The notes: generated by a model not told the origin, from the sequence alone. Numbered from the stretch's first letter, positions 33,472-43,423 are shown. The stretch: DNA of 64,000 nt from Zhongshania sp. R06B22 (GCF_040892595.1 NZ_JBFRYB010000001.1:744001-808000), one strand, 5' to 3'. Translations and numbers: made by a program.

Positions 33472-35655
33472 TTAAAAGAGATCGATAGGGTCTACGTCGA
33501 CCGACCAGCGCAGATTTTGCGGTTTGCTTAATTGGTCGCCAATATGACAGGCGGTATGCAGCTGCCTGTGCAGCACGCTGCGGCGTTCGGCCTGCAAAAT
33601 GAGTGCGGCTCTAAACCGACCCGCTTTTCGGGTCATCGGCGCAGGCAATGGGCCGACGATACTCCAGCTGGTGTCGCCAGGAGCTAGCGAAGCTCTAAGG
33701 CGTTCCAAAAACGCTTCGGCGCCCTCCAGTGAAGTCGCATCTGCGCGGATCACGGCACTGAAGCTAATGGGTGGCAGTGAAAATAGTTGGCGCTCCGCCA
33801 GTAATTGGCGGGCAAAAGGTTGATAGCCATCGTTGACTAGAGCTTGTAGCGCCGGATGTTCAGGGCAGTGGGTTTGAATGTAGACGGTGCCGAGTTTGTC
33901 AGCGCGTCCGGCGCGTCCGGCGACTTGCACGAGTAGCTGGCCGCTCCGCTCTGGGCCGCGGAAATCGGCGCTAAATAAGCCGCCATCAATATCTACAATG
34001 CCAACCAAAGTGACATCGGGGAAATGGTGGCCTTTGGCTAGCATCTGCGTGCCCACCAAGATGCAGGGCTTGCCGGTGCGAATGTCATCTACCAGTGATT
34101 GCATACTGCCTTTGGCTGAGGTGGTGTCGCGGTCTATGCGAATAACCGGCACCTCTGGAAAATGCCGCTTCAAGCTAAGCTCCAGACGTTCGGTGCCGGG
34201 GCCTTGGTAGATAAGTTGATGATGGTGGCACTGAGGGCAAATAGTCGGCAGGGTGTCGCTGGCATCGCAATGGTGGCAGCGAAGTTCGCGGCGGCCAAAA
34301 TGGACCGTCATTTTGGCATCGCAGGCTTTGCAATTTGCCAACCAGCCGCAGCTATGGCATTGCAGCTGGGGCGAAAATCCACGGCGATTTAAAAAGATAA
34401 GCGCTTGGTTGCCGGCTGCTATTGTGCGAGTGGTGGCGTCTAGCAATGATTTGCTAAGGCCTTCATCTAATGACTCATTGCGAATATCGAGTAGGCGAAT
34501 TGCCGGCGCGCTGGCACCGCCGGCGCGTTCTCTCAATTCCAATAATTGATAGCGATTTTGGGCGACGTTATGAAGGCTGTCCAAGCTGGGGGTTGCGCTG
34601 CCCAGGACGACGGGGCAGTTATGATCGGAGCCGCGTTTTACGGCAATGTCTCTGGCGGAATAGCGCCAGCCGTCTTGTTGTTTGTAAGAGGCATCGTGCT
34701 CTTCATCGACAACGATTAGCCCCAAATTATTAAAAGGGGTAAAAACTGCCGAGCGGGTGCCGAGCAAAATTTGATGCTCGGCTGATTCAATTTTGCGCCA
34801 ATTTTGAAACCGCTCGCCGTCACTTAGCCCTGAATGCAGGGTGCTGACGCAGCCTGGGAAACGTTGTTCAAAGCGCTGTAGCGTTTGCGGTGTGAGGCCA
34901 ATTTCAGGAATAAGCACCAGTGCCTGCTCGCCCCGCGCGAGGCAGTACTCGATGGCTCGCAGGTAAACTTCAGTTTTGCCGCTGCCGGTTACGCCATCGA
35001 GTAAAAAACGATCAAAGTGGCCAAGTCGTGCGGAAATGGCAGTAACAGCTGCATCTTGCTCACTATTTAAAACCGGCTTATCCACGTGCATATAACTGCC
35101 ATCGGCAACTGGCGCATTCGCCTTGCTCAGGTAGCCGCCGTTAATTAGGGGGTTGAGAATATTATTGCTATAGCCCAAATCTTTAATCTGACGCCGGGAC
35201 AGTTGCCCCGACTGCTGAATGACTGCAAGTAGGCTGCGCTGCTGGTGCGCGCGTGCCGAAAGCGGCGGTAATTGCTTAATGTCCTGGCTGCACTGCCAAT
35301 ACTGTGCTGGTTTTTCTTTCGCTTGCTCGGCTTTGCGCAGGGTCACGGGCAGCATCTGTTGAATGCAGTCGCCAACAGGGTGGTGATAGTAGTCGGCCGC
35401 CCACTGCCCAAGCTGAACAAGGTCTAAGGGCAGTGTCGGTTTTTCGTCCAGCACCCTGAGTACGGCTTTCATCTTATTACTGGGAATATCGTTGCTGGAA
35501 TCGGTGGCAATAATCACCCCCACTAAGCGTCGTGGGCCGAAGGGTATGCTCACCCTCATACCGATCGCGGGCTCCTTTCCTAAGCTGTCTGCCCACAGAT
35601 AGTCGAAGCCTCGGCGCAGGGGGCAGGGGACGGCAACGGTCACAAATCTTGGCAT
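33472..35655 (-). CDS. priA: Primosomal replication protein PriA (3'-5' helicase)
   Basis: A 727-residue helicase. The N-terminal 3'-DNA-binding domain starts MPRFVTVAVPCPLRRGFDYL; Walker A is LLDGVTGSGKTEVYLRAIEY near residue 220; DEEH is the Walker B. Zinc-binding cysteine pairs appear in QCHSCGWLANCKACDAKMTV and RCHHCDASDTLPTICPQC. It restarts stalled replication forks by loading DnaB. The gene is divergent from rpmE, with 213 bp between starts, and heads the argS-SPOR-hslVU block, 102 bp upstream of argS. Confidence 0.97.
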   Translation of the reverse strand: MPRFVTVAVPCPLRRGFDYLWADSLGKEPAIGMRVSIPFGPRRLVGVIIATDSSNDIPSNKMKAVLRVLDEKPTLPLDLVQLGQWAADYYHHPVGDCIQQMLPVTLRKAEQAKEKPAQYWQCSQDIKQLPPLSARAHQQRSLLAVIQQSGQLSRRQIKDLGYSNNILNPLINGGYLSKANAPVADGSYMHVDKPVLNSEQDAAVTAISARLGHFDRFLLDGVTGSGKTEVYLRAIEYCLARGEQALVLIPEIGLTPQTLQRFEQRFPGCVSTLHSGLSDGERFQNWRKIESAEHQILLGTRSAVFTPFNNLGLIVVDEEHDASYKQQDGWRYSARDIAVKRGSDHNCPVVLGSATPSLDSLHNVAQNRYQLLELRERAGGASAPAIRLLDIRNESLDEGLSKSLLDATTRTIAAGNQALIFLNRRGFSPQLQCHSCGWLANCKACDAKMTVHFGRRELRCHHCDASDTLPTICPQCHHHQLIYQGPGTERLELSLKRHFPEVPVIRIDRDTTSAKGSMQSLVDDIRTGKPCILVGTQMLAKGHHFPDVTLVGIVDIDGGLFSADFRGPERSGQLLVQVAGRAGRADKLGTVYIQTHCPEHPALQALVNDGYQPFARQLLAERQLFSLPPISFSAVIRADATSLEGAEAFLERLRASLAPGDTSWSIVGPLPAPMTRKAGRFRAALILQAERRSVLHRQLHTACHIGDQLSKPQNLRWSVDVDPIDLF

Positions 35656-35868
35656 GGTAGAGCGGTTTCAATGCAGTAAAGAGCCACAGTGTATAAGAAA
35701 TAATGCGCGGGTAAGAGTAGTGATTTTTTCCTAGGTCGCGGCGTGCTTGCTTCTTGAGCAATTTCTGTTAATATTCGCCGCCTGAAATTCAAGCTATTTT
35801 TGAGGCTTGTCAGCCCTGCGCGGTGCCCGGCAAAAGATCGGGTGGCGGCGACCATTGAGGAAAGACCC

Positions 35869-36087
35869 ATGAAAGCAGATATCCATCCTAATTATGTTGC
35901 TATCAACGTAACGTGCAGCTGCGGTAACGCCTTTGAAACGCGTTCTACCCTCGGTCAAGCACTTCACGTTGACGTATGTGCATCGTGTCACCCGTTCTAC
36001 ACTGGTAAGCAGAAAATGCTAGATACCGGCGGCCGTGTTGACAAGTTCCGCAAACGTTTCGGCAGCCGCGGTACCGCTAAAGCGTAA
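35869..36087 (+). CDS. rpmE: 50S ribosomal protein L31
   Basis: A 72-residue ribosomal protein of the zinc-binding (C+) type: Cys residues in VTCSCGNAF and [14 protein letters not shown]. The start MKADIHPNY is the family start and has GAGGAAAG upstream; the longer frame from 35800 is rejected. A terminator follows. The location divergent from priA is conserved in gammaproteobacteria. A promoter-like TTGCTT-16-TAATAT lies near 35749-35776. Confidence 0.98.
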   Translation: MKADIHPNYVAINVTCSCGNAFETRSTLGQALHVDVCASCHPFYTGKQKMLDTGGRVDKFRKRFGSRGTAKA

Positions 36088-36135
36088 TATCGCCTTAGTG
36101 CTTGGTGGTCTGCGATTGCAGCCACGCTAAGGAAG

Positions 36136-36166
36136 TGCCCGGTTAAGAATTTGACCGGGCATTTTT
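36136..36166 (+). terminator. Rho-independent terminator of rpmE
   Basis: Perfect 8-bp stem TGCCCGGT / ACCGGGCA, loop about 10 nt, then five T residues, 48 bp after the stop. The remaining 258 bp up to the malic enzyme gene hold no gene; TTGTCA near 36337 is a possible -35 without a clear partner. Confidence 0.92.
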
Positions 36167-36424
36167 GTCTACAGCTTTTGGTTTTTAGCATCTAGATTAG
36201 ATGTCGCGATAGTGGCGGGTAATATGTCGCGCTATGGGATCGCTAGAGCAAGGCATGACTCTGTATCTGCGCTTTTTATCGCGCGGCTAAGTGTTGTCTG
36301 AACACTTGAATCTTCTTATTCAGCTGTAATGCAGCGTTGTCACACTCCTGCTATGGTAAGTGACGATACTTTTACAACCGCTTTTGCACCCTTCTGTGAA
36401 AAAGCGAAAATCGGGAAATAAAGA

Positions 36425-37672
36425 ATGTCCAAAGATGTGAAGCAAGCGGCTCTGGATTACCACTCTCTCCCCACGCCGGGCAAAATTGGCATTATGTTGA
36501 CCAAGCCGGCTGAAACCCAGTACGACCTGTCGCTGGCATACAGCCCAGGGGTAGCGGAGCCTGTTCGTGAAATCGCAAGGGACCCTATCAATGCCTATAA
36601 GTACACCAGCAAGGGTAATTTGGTCGCGGTAATTTCTAATGGCACGGCAATTTTGGGACTGGGTGACCTCGGTCCGCTGGCAAGTAAACCGGTTATGGAA
36701 GGCAAGGCGCTGCTCTTTAAGCGTTTTGCTGATATAGATTCGATTGATATCGAAGTGGATGCAGAAGACAGCCAGTCCTTTATCGATACCGTTAGGCGTA
36801 TTTCAATCACGTTTGGTGGTATCAATTTAGAAGACATTAAAGCGCCAGAATGCTTTGAGATTGAGCGCGTTTTGAAAGAGCAGTGTTCCATTCCTGTTTT
36901 TCATGATGATCAGCACGGCACTGCCATAGTGACGGCGGCGGGTATGTTGAATGCCTTGGAAATTCAGGGCAAAGATATTGCTACGGCAAAAGTTGTTTGT
37001 CTGGGCGCGGGTTCTGCGGCCATTGCCTGTATGAAATTGCTGGTGAGCTTGGGTGCGAGCTACAAAAATATATATATGATCGATCGTCGTGGTGTTATTT
37101 ATCCCGGTCGCGCTGGCTTGAATAAATACAAAGAAGAGTTTCAAAACGATACCGATGCGCGGACCTTGAGCGATGCGATTAAGAATGCGGATGTGTTCGT
37201 CGGGCTTTCTGGTCCCAACTTGCTAAGCGCCGAAATGCTGTCTTCTATGGCGCCAAAACCCATAGTGTTTGCATGTTCAAATCCCGACCCTGAAATTGAG
37301 CCCGAGCTGGCCCTGTCGGTGCGCGATGACTTAATCATGGCGACCGGTCGTTCTGATTACCCGAATCAGGTTAATAATGTATTGGGTTTTCCGTTTATTT
37401 TCCGGGGCGCTTTAGACGTGCGTTCAACGGCGATTAACGAGGAAATGAAAATTGCGGCAGTTCATGCAATTCGTGAGCTGGCAAAAGAAGAAGTGCCGCA
37501 GGTGGTTCTCGATGCCTGTGGCGTGGATGAGCTTATTTTTGGCCCTAACTATATTATTCCAAAGCCGGTTGATCGCCGTCTATTAGGCCAGGTTTCTGCT
37601 GCTGTTGCCCAGGCTGCTATTGATAGTGGTGTGGCGCAATTACCATATCCTGAGCATTACCCCTTAAGCTAA
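36425..37672 (+). CDS. NAD(P)-dependent malic enzyme, short form
   Basis: A 415-residue malic enzyme. [20 protein letters not shown] has the N-terminal signature, [20 protein letters not shown] the metal-binding aspartates, and [21 protein letters not shown] the Rossmann GxGxxxA motif. It converts malate to pyruvate and CO2. The C-terminal phosphotransacetylase-like domain of E. coli MaeB (about 760 residues) is missing, so this is the short form. NAD or NADP preference cannot be decided. The gene stands alone, with its own terminator. Confidence 0.94.
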   Translation: MSKDVKQAALDYHSLPTPGKIGIMLTKPAETQYDLSLAYSPGVAEPVREIARDPINAYKYTSKGNLVAVISNGTAILGLGDLGPLASKPVMEGKALLFKRFADIDSIDIEVDAEDSQSFIDTVRRISITFGGINLEDIKAPECFEIERVLKEQCSIPVFHDDQHGTAIVTAAGMLNALEIQGKDIATAKVVCLGAGSAAIACMKLLVSLGASYKNIYMIDRRGVIYPGRAGLNKYKEEFQNDTDARTLSDAIKNADVFVGLSGPNLLSAEMLSSMAPKPIVFACSNPDPEIEPELALSVRDDLIMATGRSDYPNQVNNVLGFPFIFRGALDVRSTAINEEMKIAAVHAIRELAKEEVPQVVLDACGVDELIFGPNYIIPKPVDRRLLGQVSAAVAQAAIDSGVAQLPYPEHYPLS

Positions 37673-37691
37673 GCGTCACTAGTTTGGCGTA

Positions 37692-37726
37692 AAAGCTGTC
37701 CAGCATAGATGCGGGCGGCTTTTTTT
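37692..37726 (+). terminator. Rho-independent terminator of malic enzyme gene
   Basis: AAAGCTGTCC pairs with GGGCGGCTTT (10 positions, G-U pairs included) around an 11-nt loop, followed by further T residues. Confidence 0.85.
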
Positions 37727-37748
37727 ATGTCCTTAGATTGGGCTTTTC

Positions 37749-38657
37749 TCAGCTGGCTACCTTATTGCCGTTTTGGGAAATAATCGTTTGAATACACCCT
37801 CTCAGCCATTCATGCGCGGCATCGTTATTAGCGCTGCTATGCCAGTACATCATCATCTCTAGTGCCGGAATTTTAAGGGGCAGTGGCATGATGTGCAGCG
37901 GCAAAAATTGTTGGAAACGCTGGGCTAAATGCTGGGGCAGGGTCAGTAGTAAATCAGATGTGGCAGCAATATGGCTTGCGGAGTAATAGCTTTGGCCGCG
38001 TAAAATAATATGCCGATTTAATCCTTTGCGGTTTAGGGTGGCGTCTTCTAATACCGTGCCGCGGCTGCGTCCCGACACGGTGATATGCCCTGCATTTAAA
38101 TACTGTTTCAAACTTAGAGCCTGCTTCGCCAGTGGATGATCTTGGCGCATCAGCACGCATAAATTATCTCTAAATAAAAATTGCTGTTGGATGCCGCTGT
38201 CCACCGGCTGCGGAATATCTATCGCCATAGAAACTTCACCGCTGATCAGTTGGCGGCTTAACTGATCCCGCACCAAGCGCTGACTCTGCAGCGTAATAGC
38301 CGGGGCGTGCTGCTGTAGCAGAGAGATTAAATCTGGCAGTGCCACAAACTCGATGGGATCACCCATGCTGACAATGAACTGACGCTTCGAGGTGCTGGGG
38401 TCAAACTCTTGCCCTTTGTGCAGGCTTTCTTGCAAGGTCATTAGGGAGTTGGCGATATCAGCGGCGATGCTATCAGCGAGCGGGGTTGGTGCAATGCGGC
38501 GGCCTCGGCGCACAAATAGCGGGTCGTCAAAGTGCTCGCGCAGTCGTGACAGGGCGTTGCTTACCGCGGGTTGTGTAATGTGCAGATCTTTAGCTGCCTC
38601 GGTGAGAGAGCTGGCGCGGTAGACCGCGTCAAAGACTTTAAATAAGTTTAAATCCAT
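37749..38657 (-). CDS. LysR-type transcriptional regulator
   Basis: A regulator of about 302 residues. MDLNLFKVFDAVYRASSLTE, then AAKDLHITQPAVSNALSRLR is the N-terminal helix-turn-helix of the NodD/LinR-type LysR branch (DPLFVRRGRRIAPTP follows). An ATG 24 bp earlier (38681) is possible. It is divergent from the acyl-CoA dehydrogenase gene with 126 bp between the starts, and is therefore the probable regulator of that operon. The inducer is unknown. Confidence 0.92.
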   Translation of the reverse strand: MDLNLFKVFDAVYRASSLTEAAKDLHITQPAVSNALSRLREHFDDPLFVRRGRRIAPTPLADSIAADIANSLMTLQESLHKGQEFDPSTSKRQFIVSMGDPIEFVALPDLISLLQQHAPAITLQSQRLVRDQLSRQLISGEVSMAIDIPQPVDSGIQQQFLFRDNLCVLMRQDHPLAKQALSLKQYLNAGHITVSGRSRGTVLEDATLNRKGLNRHIILRGQSYYSASHIAATSDLLLTLPQHLAQRFQQFLPLHIMPLPLKIPALEMMMYWHSSANNDAAHEWLRGCIQTIISQNGNKVAS

Positions 38658-38783
38658 AGCTAAAATCACCACTAGAGTCATTCAATGCATTCATGCTGGT
38701 GATTATAGTTCATTTATATAATAAATTAGACTGATGTATTGTGGGGCGCTATCTTTAGCCGGTTAACTACAGGAGAGCGAATC

Positions 38784-40004
38784 ATGGATTTTAGCCATAG
38801 CCCACGTTGCCAAGAATTGATCGATCAAGTCCGCGCCTTTATAAAGGACCGTATAGAACCCTTAGACGCCGAACTATTGCCTGCAATGCTCGCTAGTAGC
38901 AATGGCGGCGATTGGACAAAGTGGAAGGTTGATCCAAGAATTGAAGAGCTCAAAGCCGAGGCCAAGGAGTTGGGTCTGTGGAATTTCTTTTTGCATGATG
39001 CAGAGCGCGGTGCTGGCTTGTCCACGCTTGAATACGCTCCCTTGGCCGAAGAAATGGGCCGATCGCATATAGCGGCGCAAATTTTTAACTGCAGCGCGCC
39101 AGATACCGGCAATATGGAAGTGTTGTGGAAGTACGGCAGTGAAGAGCAGAAGCAGCAGTGGTTAGAGCCCCTGTTAGAAGGCAAAATTCGCTCCGTGTTC
39201 TTTATGACTGAGCCCGATGTCGCTTCTTCAGATGCAACTAATATGGAAGCCACCATTATTGAAGATGGTGACGACCTTATTCTCAATGGTAAGAAATGGT
39301 GGTCATCAGGTGTAGGTGATCCGCGATGTGAAATTGGTATCTTTATGGGGGTGAGCAACCCTGAAGCGGCGCGCCATAGCCAGCACTCAATGGTGTTGGT
39401 GCCGATGAAAACGCCGGGCGTAGTTATTAAGCGCATGTTGCCGGTTTTTAATGCCTATGATGAGCCAGAGGGTCACGGCGAAGTATGGTTTGAAAATGTA
39501 CGGGTTCCCAAAACAAATATGATCTTGGGTGCCGGTCGCGGCTTTGAAATTGCCCAGGGGCGTCTTGGGCCTGGCAGAATACATCACTGCATGCGCGCGC
39601 TGGGCGCGGCAGAGAAAGCCCTAGAGCTGATGATTAAACGCGGCATGTCGCGGGTTGCCTTTGGTAAGCCACTGATGAAATTGGGCGGCAACCAAGAGCG
39701 CGTAGCTAATTTGCGTATTGCCATCGATCAGGCGCGTCTGCTGACTTTGTACGCGGCATGGAAAATAGACAATGTTGGTGCGCTGTCTGCTTTAACTGAA
39801 ATCTCTGCGATCAAGGTCGTGGCGCCGAATGTATTGCAAGATGTGGTTGATGCGGCTATTCAAATGCACGGCGGTGCCGGGGTGTCCAACGATACGCCGC
39901 TGGCTGGTATGTTTGCTATGGCGCGAGTGCTGCGCTTAGCTGATGGCCCCGATGAAGTGCATCGTGGCTTAATTGCCCGAATGGAATTAGCTAAATATAA
40001 ATAG
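38784..40004 (+). CDS. Acyl-CoA dehydrogenase family protein (ACAD10/11-like)
   Basis: A 406-residue flavoprotein with the acyl-CoA dehydrogenase fold: FFMTEPDVASSDATNMEATI (FAD and substrate contact), GKKWWSSGVGDPRCEI, RVAFGKPLMKLGGNQERVAN and QMHGGAGVSNDTPLAGMFAM near the C-terminus. These fit the bacterial relatives of human ACAD10/11, which act on 4-hydroxyacyl-CoA derivatives. The start at 38784 has AGGAGAG 7 nt upstream; the longer frame from 38739 is rejected. First gene of a likely five-gene operon that includes an APH-fold kinase, the other half of ACAD10/11. Confidence 0.92.
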   Translation: MDFSHSPRCQELIDQVRAFIKDRIEPLDAELLPAMLASSNGGDWTKWKVDPRIEELKAEAKELGLWNFFLHDAERGAGLSTLEYAPLAEEMGRSHIAAQIFNCSAPDTGNMEVLWKYGSEEQKQQWLEPLLEGKIRSVFFMTEPDVASSDATNMEATIIEDGDDLILNGKKWWSSGVGDPRCEIGIFMGVSNPEAARHSQHSMVLVPMKTPGVVIKRMLPVFNAYDEPEGHGEVWFENVRVPKTNMILGAGRGFEIAQGRLGPGRIHHCMRALGAAEKALELMIKRGMSRVAFGKPLMKLGGNQERVANLRIAIDQARLLTLYAAWKIDNVGALSALTEISAIKVVAPNVLQDVVDAAIQMHGGAGVSNDTPLAGMFAMARVLRLADGPDEVHRGLIARMELAKYK

Positions 40005-40069
40005 CAAAAGATACGTAACTTGCTAGAAATAACTAGGTACAACAAATATAGCGCGGGAGCAGGGTAGCG

Positions 40070-40885
40070 ATGGGATCTAAACGAGTTTTTATCACCGGTG
40101 GTGCGTCGGGTCTAGGGCGTGCCCTAGCAAATCGCTTTGCAGATGCCGGATATTCGGTATGTATTGGTGATGTTGATGATGGTCGCGGCGCAGAGGCGCT
40201 GGCCGAATTAAAAGCCAAAGGTACGGCGCATTATGTGAATTGCGATGTGACTCATGAGAGCGCCCTGCAAAGCGCAGCAGATTGGTTACAGAGCAATTGG
40301 GGTGGCGTGGATGTTGTTATCAATAATGCCGGCGTCGCATCTGCGGGCGGTATTGGCGAATTTTCGATGGATGACTGGGAGTGGATTGTAAATATCAATC
40401 TGCTCGGCGTTGTGCGCGGCTGCAAGGTATTCACAACCTTGATGCGTGAGCAGGGCAGCGGCCATATCGTTAATATCGCCTCGCTGGCGGGCTTGATTTA
40501 TCCACCTAAAATGGCCTCTTACTGCGCTACCAAAGCGGCGGTCGTTGCGCTGTCTGAGACCATGACCTTGGAGCTAGATCCCGACAATATAAAAGTCTCG
40601 GTGGTGTGTCCAAGTTTCTTTAGAACCAATCTCGCCGAATCGGTGCGAGCCTCTGATCCAGACAGTCAAGCGGCAACCCAGCGCTTGGTAAACAAGGCCA
40701 AGCTCGGCGCAGAAGAAATTGCCGGACGGGTTTTTAACTCTATAGAGAAAGGCGAATTCTATATTCTGCCTCATCCAGAAGGTCGTTCGATCTGGCGTTT
40801 AAAGCGCTTGCTACCGTTTAATATCTATCGCGCCAGAATGTTGAAGCAGACTGCGCGAATGATGACCAAACGGCCCAGGAGCTGA
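40070..40885 (+). CDS. Short-chain dehydrogenase/reductase
   Basis: A 271-residue classical SDR: the cofactor motif VFITGGASGLGRALA at the start, VVINNAGVASAGG, IASLAGLIYPPKMASYCATK with the catalytic Tyr-x-x-x-Lys (YCATK near residue 149). It oxidises or reduces a hydroxyl/keto group with NAD(P)(H). The gene lies 65 bp downstream of the acyl-CoA dehydrogenase and 7 bp upstream of the kinase gene, so it belongs to that operon. It might act on a 3-hydroxyacyl intermediate, but this is inferred. Confidence 0.93.
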   Translation: MGSKRVFITGGASGLGRALANRFADAGYSVCIGDVDDGRGAEALAELKAKGTAHYVNCDVTHESALQSAADWLQSNWGGVDVVINNAGVASAGGIGEFSMDDWEWIVNINLLGVVRGCKVFTTLMREQGSGHIVNIASLAGLIYPPKMASYCATKAAVVALSETMTLELDPDNIKVSVVCPSFFRTNLAESVRASDPDSQAATQRLVNKAKLGAEEIAGRVFNSIEKGEFYILPHPEGRSIWRLKRLLPFNIYRARMLKQTARMMTKRPRS

Positions 40886-40892
40886 GCGCGAA

Positions 40893-41963
40893 ATGGAGAA
40901 TAAGTCAGTGATCGATGTCGCCGGCAAAGTGCGGAGCGGAGAAGAGCTTGATATTGAAGCCGTAGATGCATGGCTAAAACCGCGCATTGATGGCTTGTCT
41001 GGCGAGCCCCTAGTAACGCAATACAGTGGCGGGGCCTCTAACTGGACTTACCGTTTAGAATACCCTAGCCACGATCTTATTTTGCGGCGGCCGCCCAAGG
41101 GCACCAAGGCAAAATCTGCCCACGATATGGGGCGGGAATACAAGGTGCAATCAGCCTTGGCGCCGGTGTTCCCTTTTGTGCCAGAGATGCTTGCGTTTTG
41201 CGATGACTCTTCGGTTATTGGCTGCGATTTTTATGTTATGCGCCGCATCGAGGGTTTAATCCCCCGAGCCAATATGCCAAAGGGTTTGGAGCTGTCTGCC
41301 GCCCAAACGCGCGATTTATGTTTGTCGGTTGTCGATAAGTTAGTCTCCTTGCATCAAGTCGATTACCACGCCGCTGGCTTGGTCTCGCTGGGTAAGGGTG
41401 ACGGTTATTGCGAGCGCCAAGTAGGTGGTTGGAGCGGCCGCTATCAAAAATCTAAAACGTGGAATGTACCTAGCTTTAAGAAAGTGATGGCGTGGCTTGC
41501 TGAGAACACTCCGCAGGATGTGCGCAGCTGCGTTATTCACAATGACTTCCGCTTCGACAATGTGGTGCTTAATCCACAGCAGCCCTCAGAGGTGCTGGGT
41601 ATTCTAGACTGGGAAATGGCAACTCTTGGCGATCCGCTGATGGACTTAGGCAGTGCCTTGGCGTACTGGGTGCAAGCCGATGACGATAAATTATTACGTA
41701 GCACCCGGCGCCAGCCCACGCACCTACCGGGCATGTTAAGCCGTGACGAAGTGGTAAGTTATTATTGCGAAAAAATGGGTTTAAGCACCGATAAATGGGC
41801 CTTTTATGAAGTCTTTGGTCTGTTTCGCTTAGCGGTCATCATTCAGCAAATTTACTATCGCTACTACCATAAGCAGACTAGCAATCCGGCTTTTAAAAAC
41901 TTCTGGTTAATTGTGTGGTATTTAGATCGTCGCTGTCAGCGAATCATTCGGGAGCAGCGCTAA
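40893..41963 (+). CDS. APH-fold phosphotransferase (ACAD10/11 kinase-like)
   Basis: A 356-residue protein with the aminoglycoside-phosphotransferase fold: SGGASNWTYRLEY (nucleotide-binding start), LILRRPPKGTKAKSAHDMGR, the Brenner-type catalytic motif VIHNDFRFDNVVLNPQQPSE and the metal motif LGILDWEMATLGDPLMDLGS. Proteins close to this are the kinase halves of human ACAD10/11 and LvaA of the Pseudomonas levulinate pathway, which phosphorylate 4-hydroxyacyl-CoA. Here it is a separate protein in the same operon as an acyl-CoA dehydrogenase. Its stop overlaps the next start (TAATG). Confidence 0.92.
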   Translation: MENKSVIDVAGKVRSGEELDIEAVDAWLKPRIDGLSGEPLVTQYSGGASNWTYRLEYPSHDLILRRPPKGTKAKSAHDMGREYKVQSALAPVFPFVPEMLAFCDDSSVIGCDFYVMRRIEGLIPRANMPKGLELSAAQTRDLCLSVVDKLVSLHQVDYHAAGLVSLGKGDGYCERQVGGWSGRYQKSKTWNVPSFKKVMAWLAENTPQDVRSCVIHNDFRFDNVVLNPQQPSEVLGILDWEMATLGDPLMDLGSALAYWVQADDDKLLRSTRRQPTHLPGMLSRDEVVSYYCEKMGLSTDKWAFYEVFGLFRLAVIIQQIYYRYYHKQTSNPAFKNFWLIVWYLDRRCQRIIREQR

Positions 41964-42655
41964 TGCCCGCCCTGTATTTAATTCGTCACGGTCAGGCGTC
42001 ATTTGCCGCAGCAGATTACGACCAACTTTCCGAGCTCGGTGCCAAGCAGTCGCAGCACTTGGGTGAGTACTTTGGCGCCCAAGGGGTCAGTCCAGATACC
42101 GTGATTTGCGGCGGCATGAAGCGCCACCGTCAAACGGCGGAACACTGCTTAAATGCCTTAAAGCGAGAGCCAAATACGGTCTCATGGCAGGACGACTGTG
42201 GTTGGAATGAATACGATCACACTGGTTTGCTAGAGGCCTACACCGCCTTGCCTGGCAAAGCTGATGAATTAATGGCTGATATGTCGGGCGAAAATCCTCG
42301 CGCCGGATTTCAGCGCCATTTTGCTGCTGCTATGACCCGTTGGGTTAATGGTGATAATGATCGGGACTATGCAGAATCTTGGAGTGAGTTTTGCCAGCGG
42401 GTGGAGCGCGGATTAATGGCTGCGGTGGAGGGGCGCAAGGGCAATGTCTTCGTGTTCACCTCGGGTGGTGCGATCTCGGCAGTATGTCGAGATTTGCTGG
42501 GTTTAAATAACAGCAAGACCGCAGAGTTAAGTTGGCAGCTGGCTAACGCCGGATACACCAAAGTGCTGGCCGGTTCAGCCGGAATAAAATTAGCCAGTAT
42601 TAACGAACACAGTCATTTTGATGGCCGCCATCGCGAGCTATTAAGTTATCGTTAA
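41963..42655 (+). CDS. Histidine phosphatase superfamily protein
   Basis: A 230-residue member of the phosphoglycerate-mutase-like phosphatases. MPALYLIRHGQASFAAADYD has the catalytic RHG motif near residue 8, and VFVFTSGGAISAVCRDLLGL the second histidine-family region, although the usual His is replaced around SGG. The ATG at 41963 shares one base with the stop of the kinase gene, which shows translational coupling; an earlier start at 41915 is rejected. Its role in an operon with a kinase may be to remove a phosphate. The substrate is unknown. Confidence 0.86.
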   Translation: MPALYLIRHGQASFAAADYDQLSELGAKQSQHLGEYFGAQGVSPDTVICGGMKRHRQTAEHCLNALKREPNTVSWQDDCGWNEYDHTGLLEAYTALPGKADELMADMSGENPRAGFQRHFAAAMTRWVNGDNDRDYAESWSEFCQRVERGLMAAVEGRKGNVFVFTSGGAISAVCRDLLGLNNSKTAELSWQLANAGYTKVLAGSAGIKLASINEHSHFDGRHRELLSYR

Positions 42656-42676
42656 ATTATTATTTCAGGAATTCTT

Positions 42677-43423
42677 ATGCGTAAAAATATACTCATTACC
42701 GGCGCCAGCTCAGGTCTAGGTGAAGGCATGGCCCGCGAGTTTGCAGCCAAGGGCTGTAATCTAGCACTTTGCGCAAGGCGCTTAGAGCCAATGCAGTCCT
42801 TAAAAGCCGAACTAGAGGCGGCGAACCCAGGTATTAAGGTGTTTATTCGCGAACTGGATGTGTGTGATTATCCCCAAGTGTTTGAGGTGTTCAAAGCTTT
42901 TCGTGAAGACCTTGGCAGTCTCGACCGGGTTATTGTTAACGCCGGTATGGGCAAGGGTGCGTCCTTCGGCACTGGCTATTTTGAGGCTAATCGCAAGACC
43001 GCAGAAACCAATTTTGTCGGCGCGCTGGCCCAGTGTGAGGCGGCCTTGGAAATTTTCCGCGCCCAAAATAGCGGTCACCTAGTAACGATATCATCCATTA
43101 GCGCCGTGCGCGGTATGCCCCGCGCCATCAATATATATGCGGCTACCAAGGCCGGCTTGCGCACCATGACCGAAGGTATTCGCGCCGATTTATTGGGAAC
43201 GCCGATCAAAGCCAGCTGTATATTGCCGGGCTTTATTCTTACCCCGATAAACTCTGATTTGAAAAAAGCACCTATGCGGGTAGATTTGAAAACCGGTTGT
43301 AAGGCGCTGGTGAAAGCCATAGAAAGAGAGCCCGCCGAAGCCAAAGTGCCGGCTTGGCCTTGGGTGCCGGTGGCCCTGGCAATGAAGTATTTGCCGCTGT
43401 CAGTTGTCGCCAAGATGACCTAG
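42677..43423 (+). CDS. Short-chain dehydrogenase/reductase
   Basis: A 248-residue classical SDR: ILITGASSGLGEGMAREFAA (cofactor motif), VIVNAGMGKGASFG, TISSISAVRGMPRAINIYAA and catalytic YAATK near residue 155. It has a C-terminal hydrophobic stretch (AWPWVPVALAMKYLPLSVVA), as in membrane-associated SDRs. Last gene of the five-gene operon, 21 bp after the phosphatase gene and followed by a bidirectional terminator. The substrate is not known. Confidence 0.92.
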   Translation: MRKNILITGASSGLGEGMAREFAAKGCNLALCARRLEPMQSLKAELEAANPGIKVFIRELDVCDYPQVFEVFKAFREDLGSLDRVIVNAGMGKGASFGTGYFEANRKTAETNFVGALAQCEAALEIFRAQNSGHLVTISSISAVRGMPRAINIYAATKAGLRTMTEGIRADLLGTPIKASCILPGFILTPINSDLKKAPMRVDLKTGCKALVKAIEREPAEAKVPAWPWVPVALAMKYLPLSVVAKMT

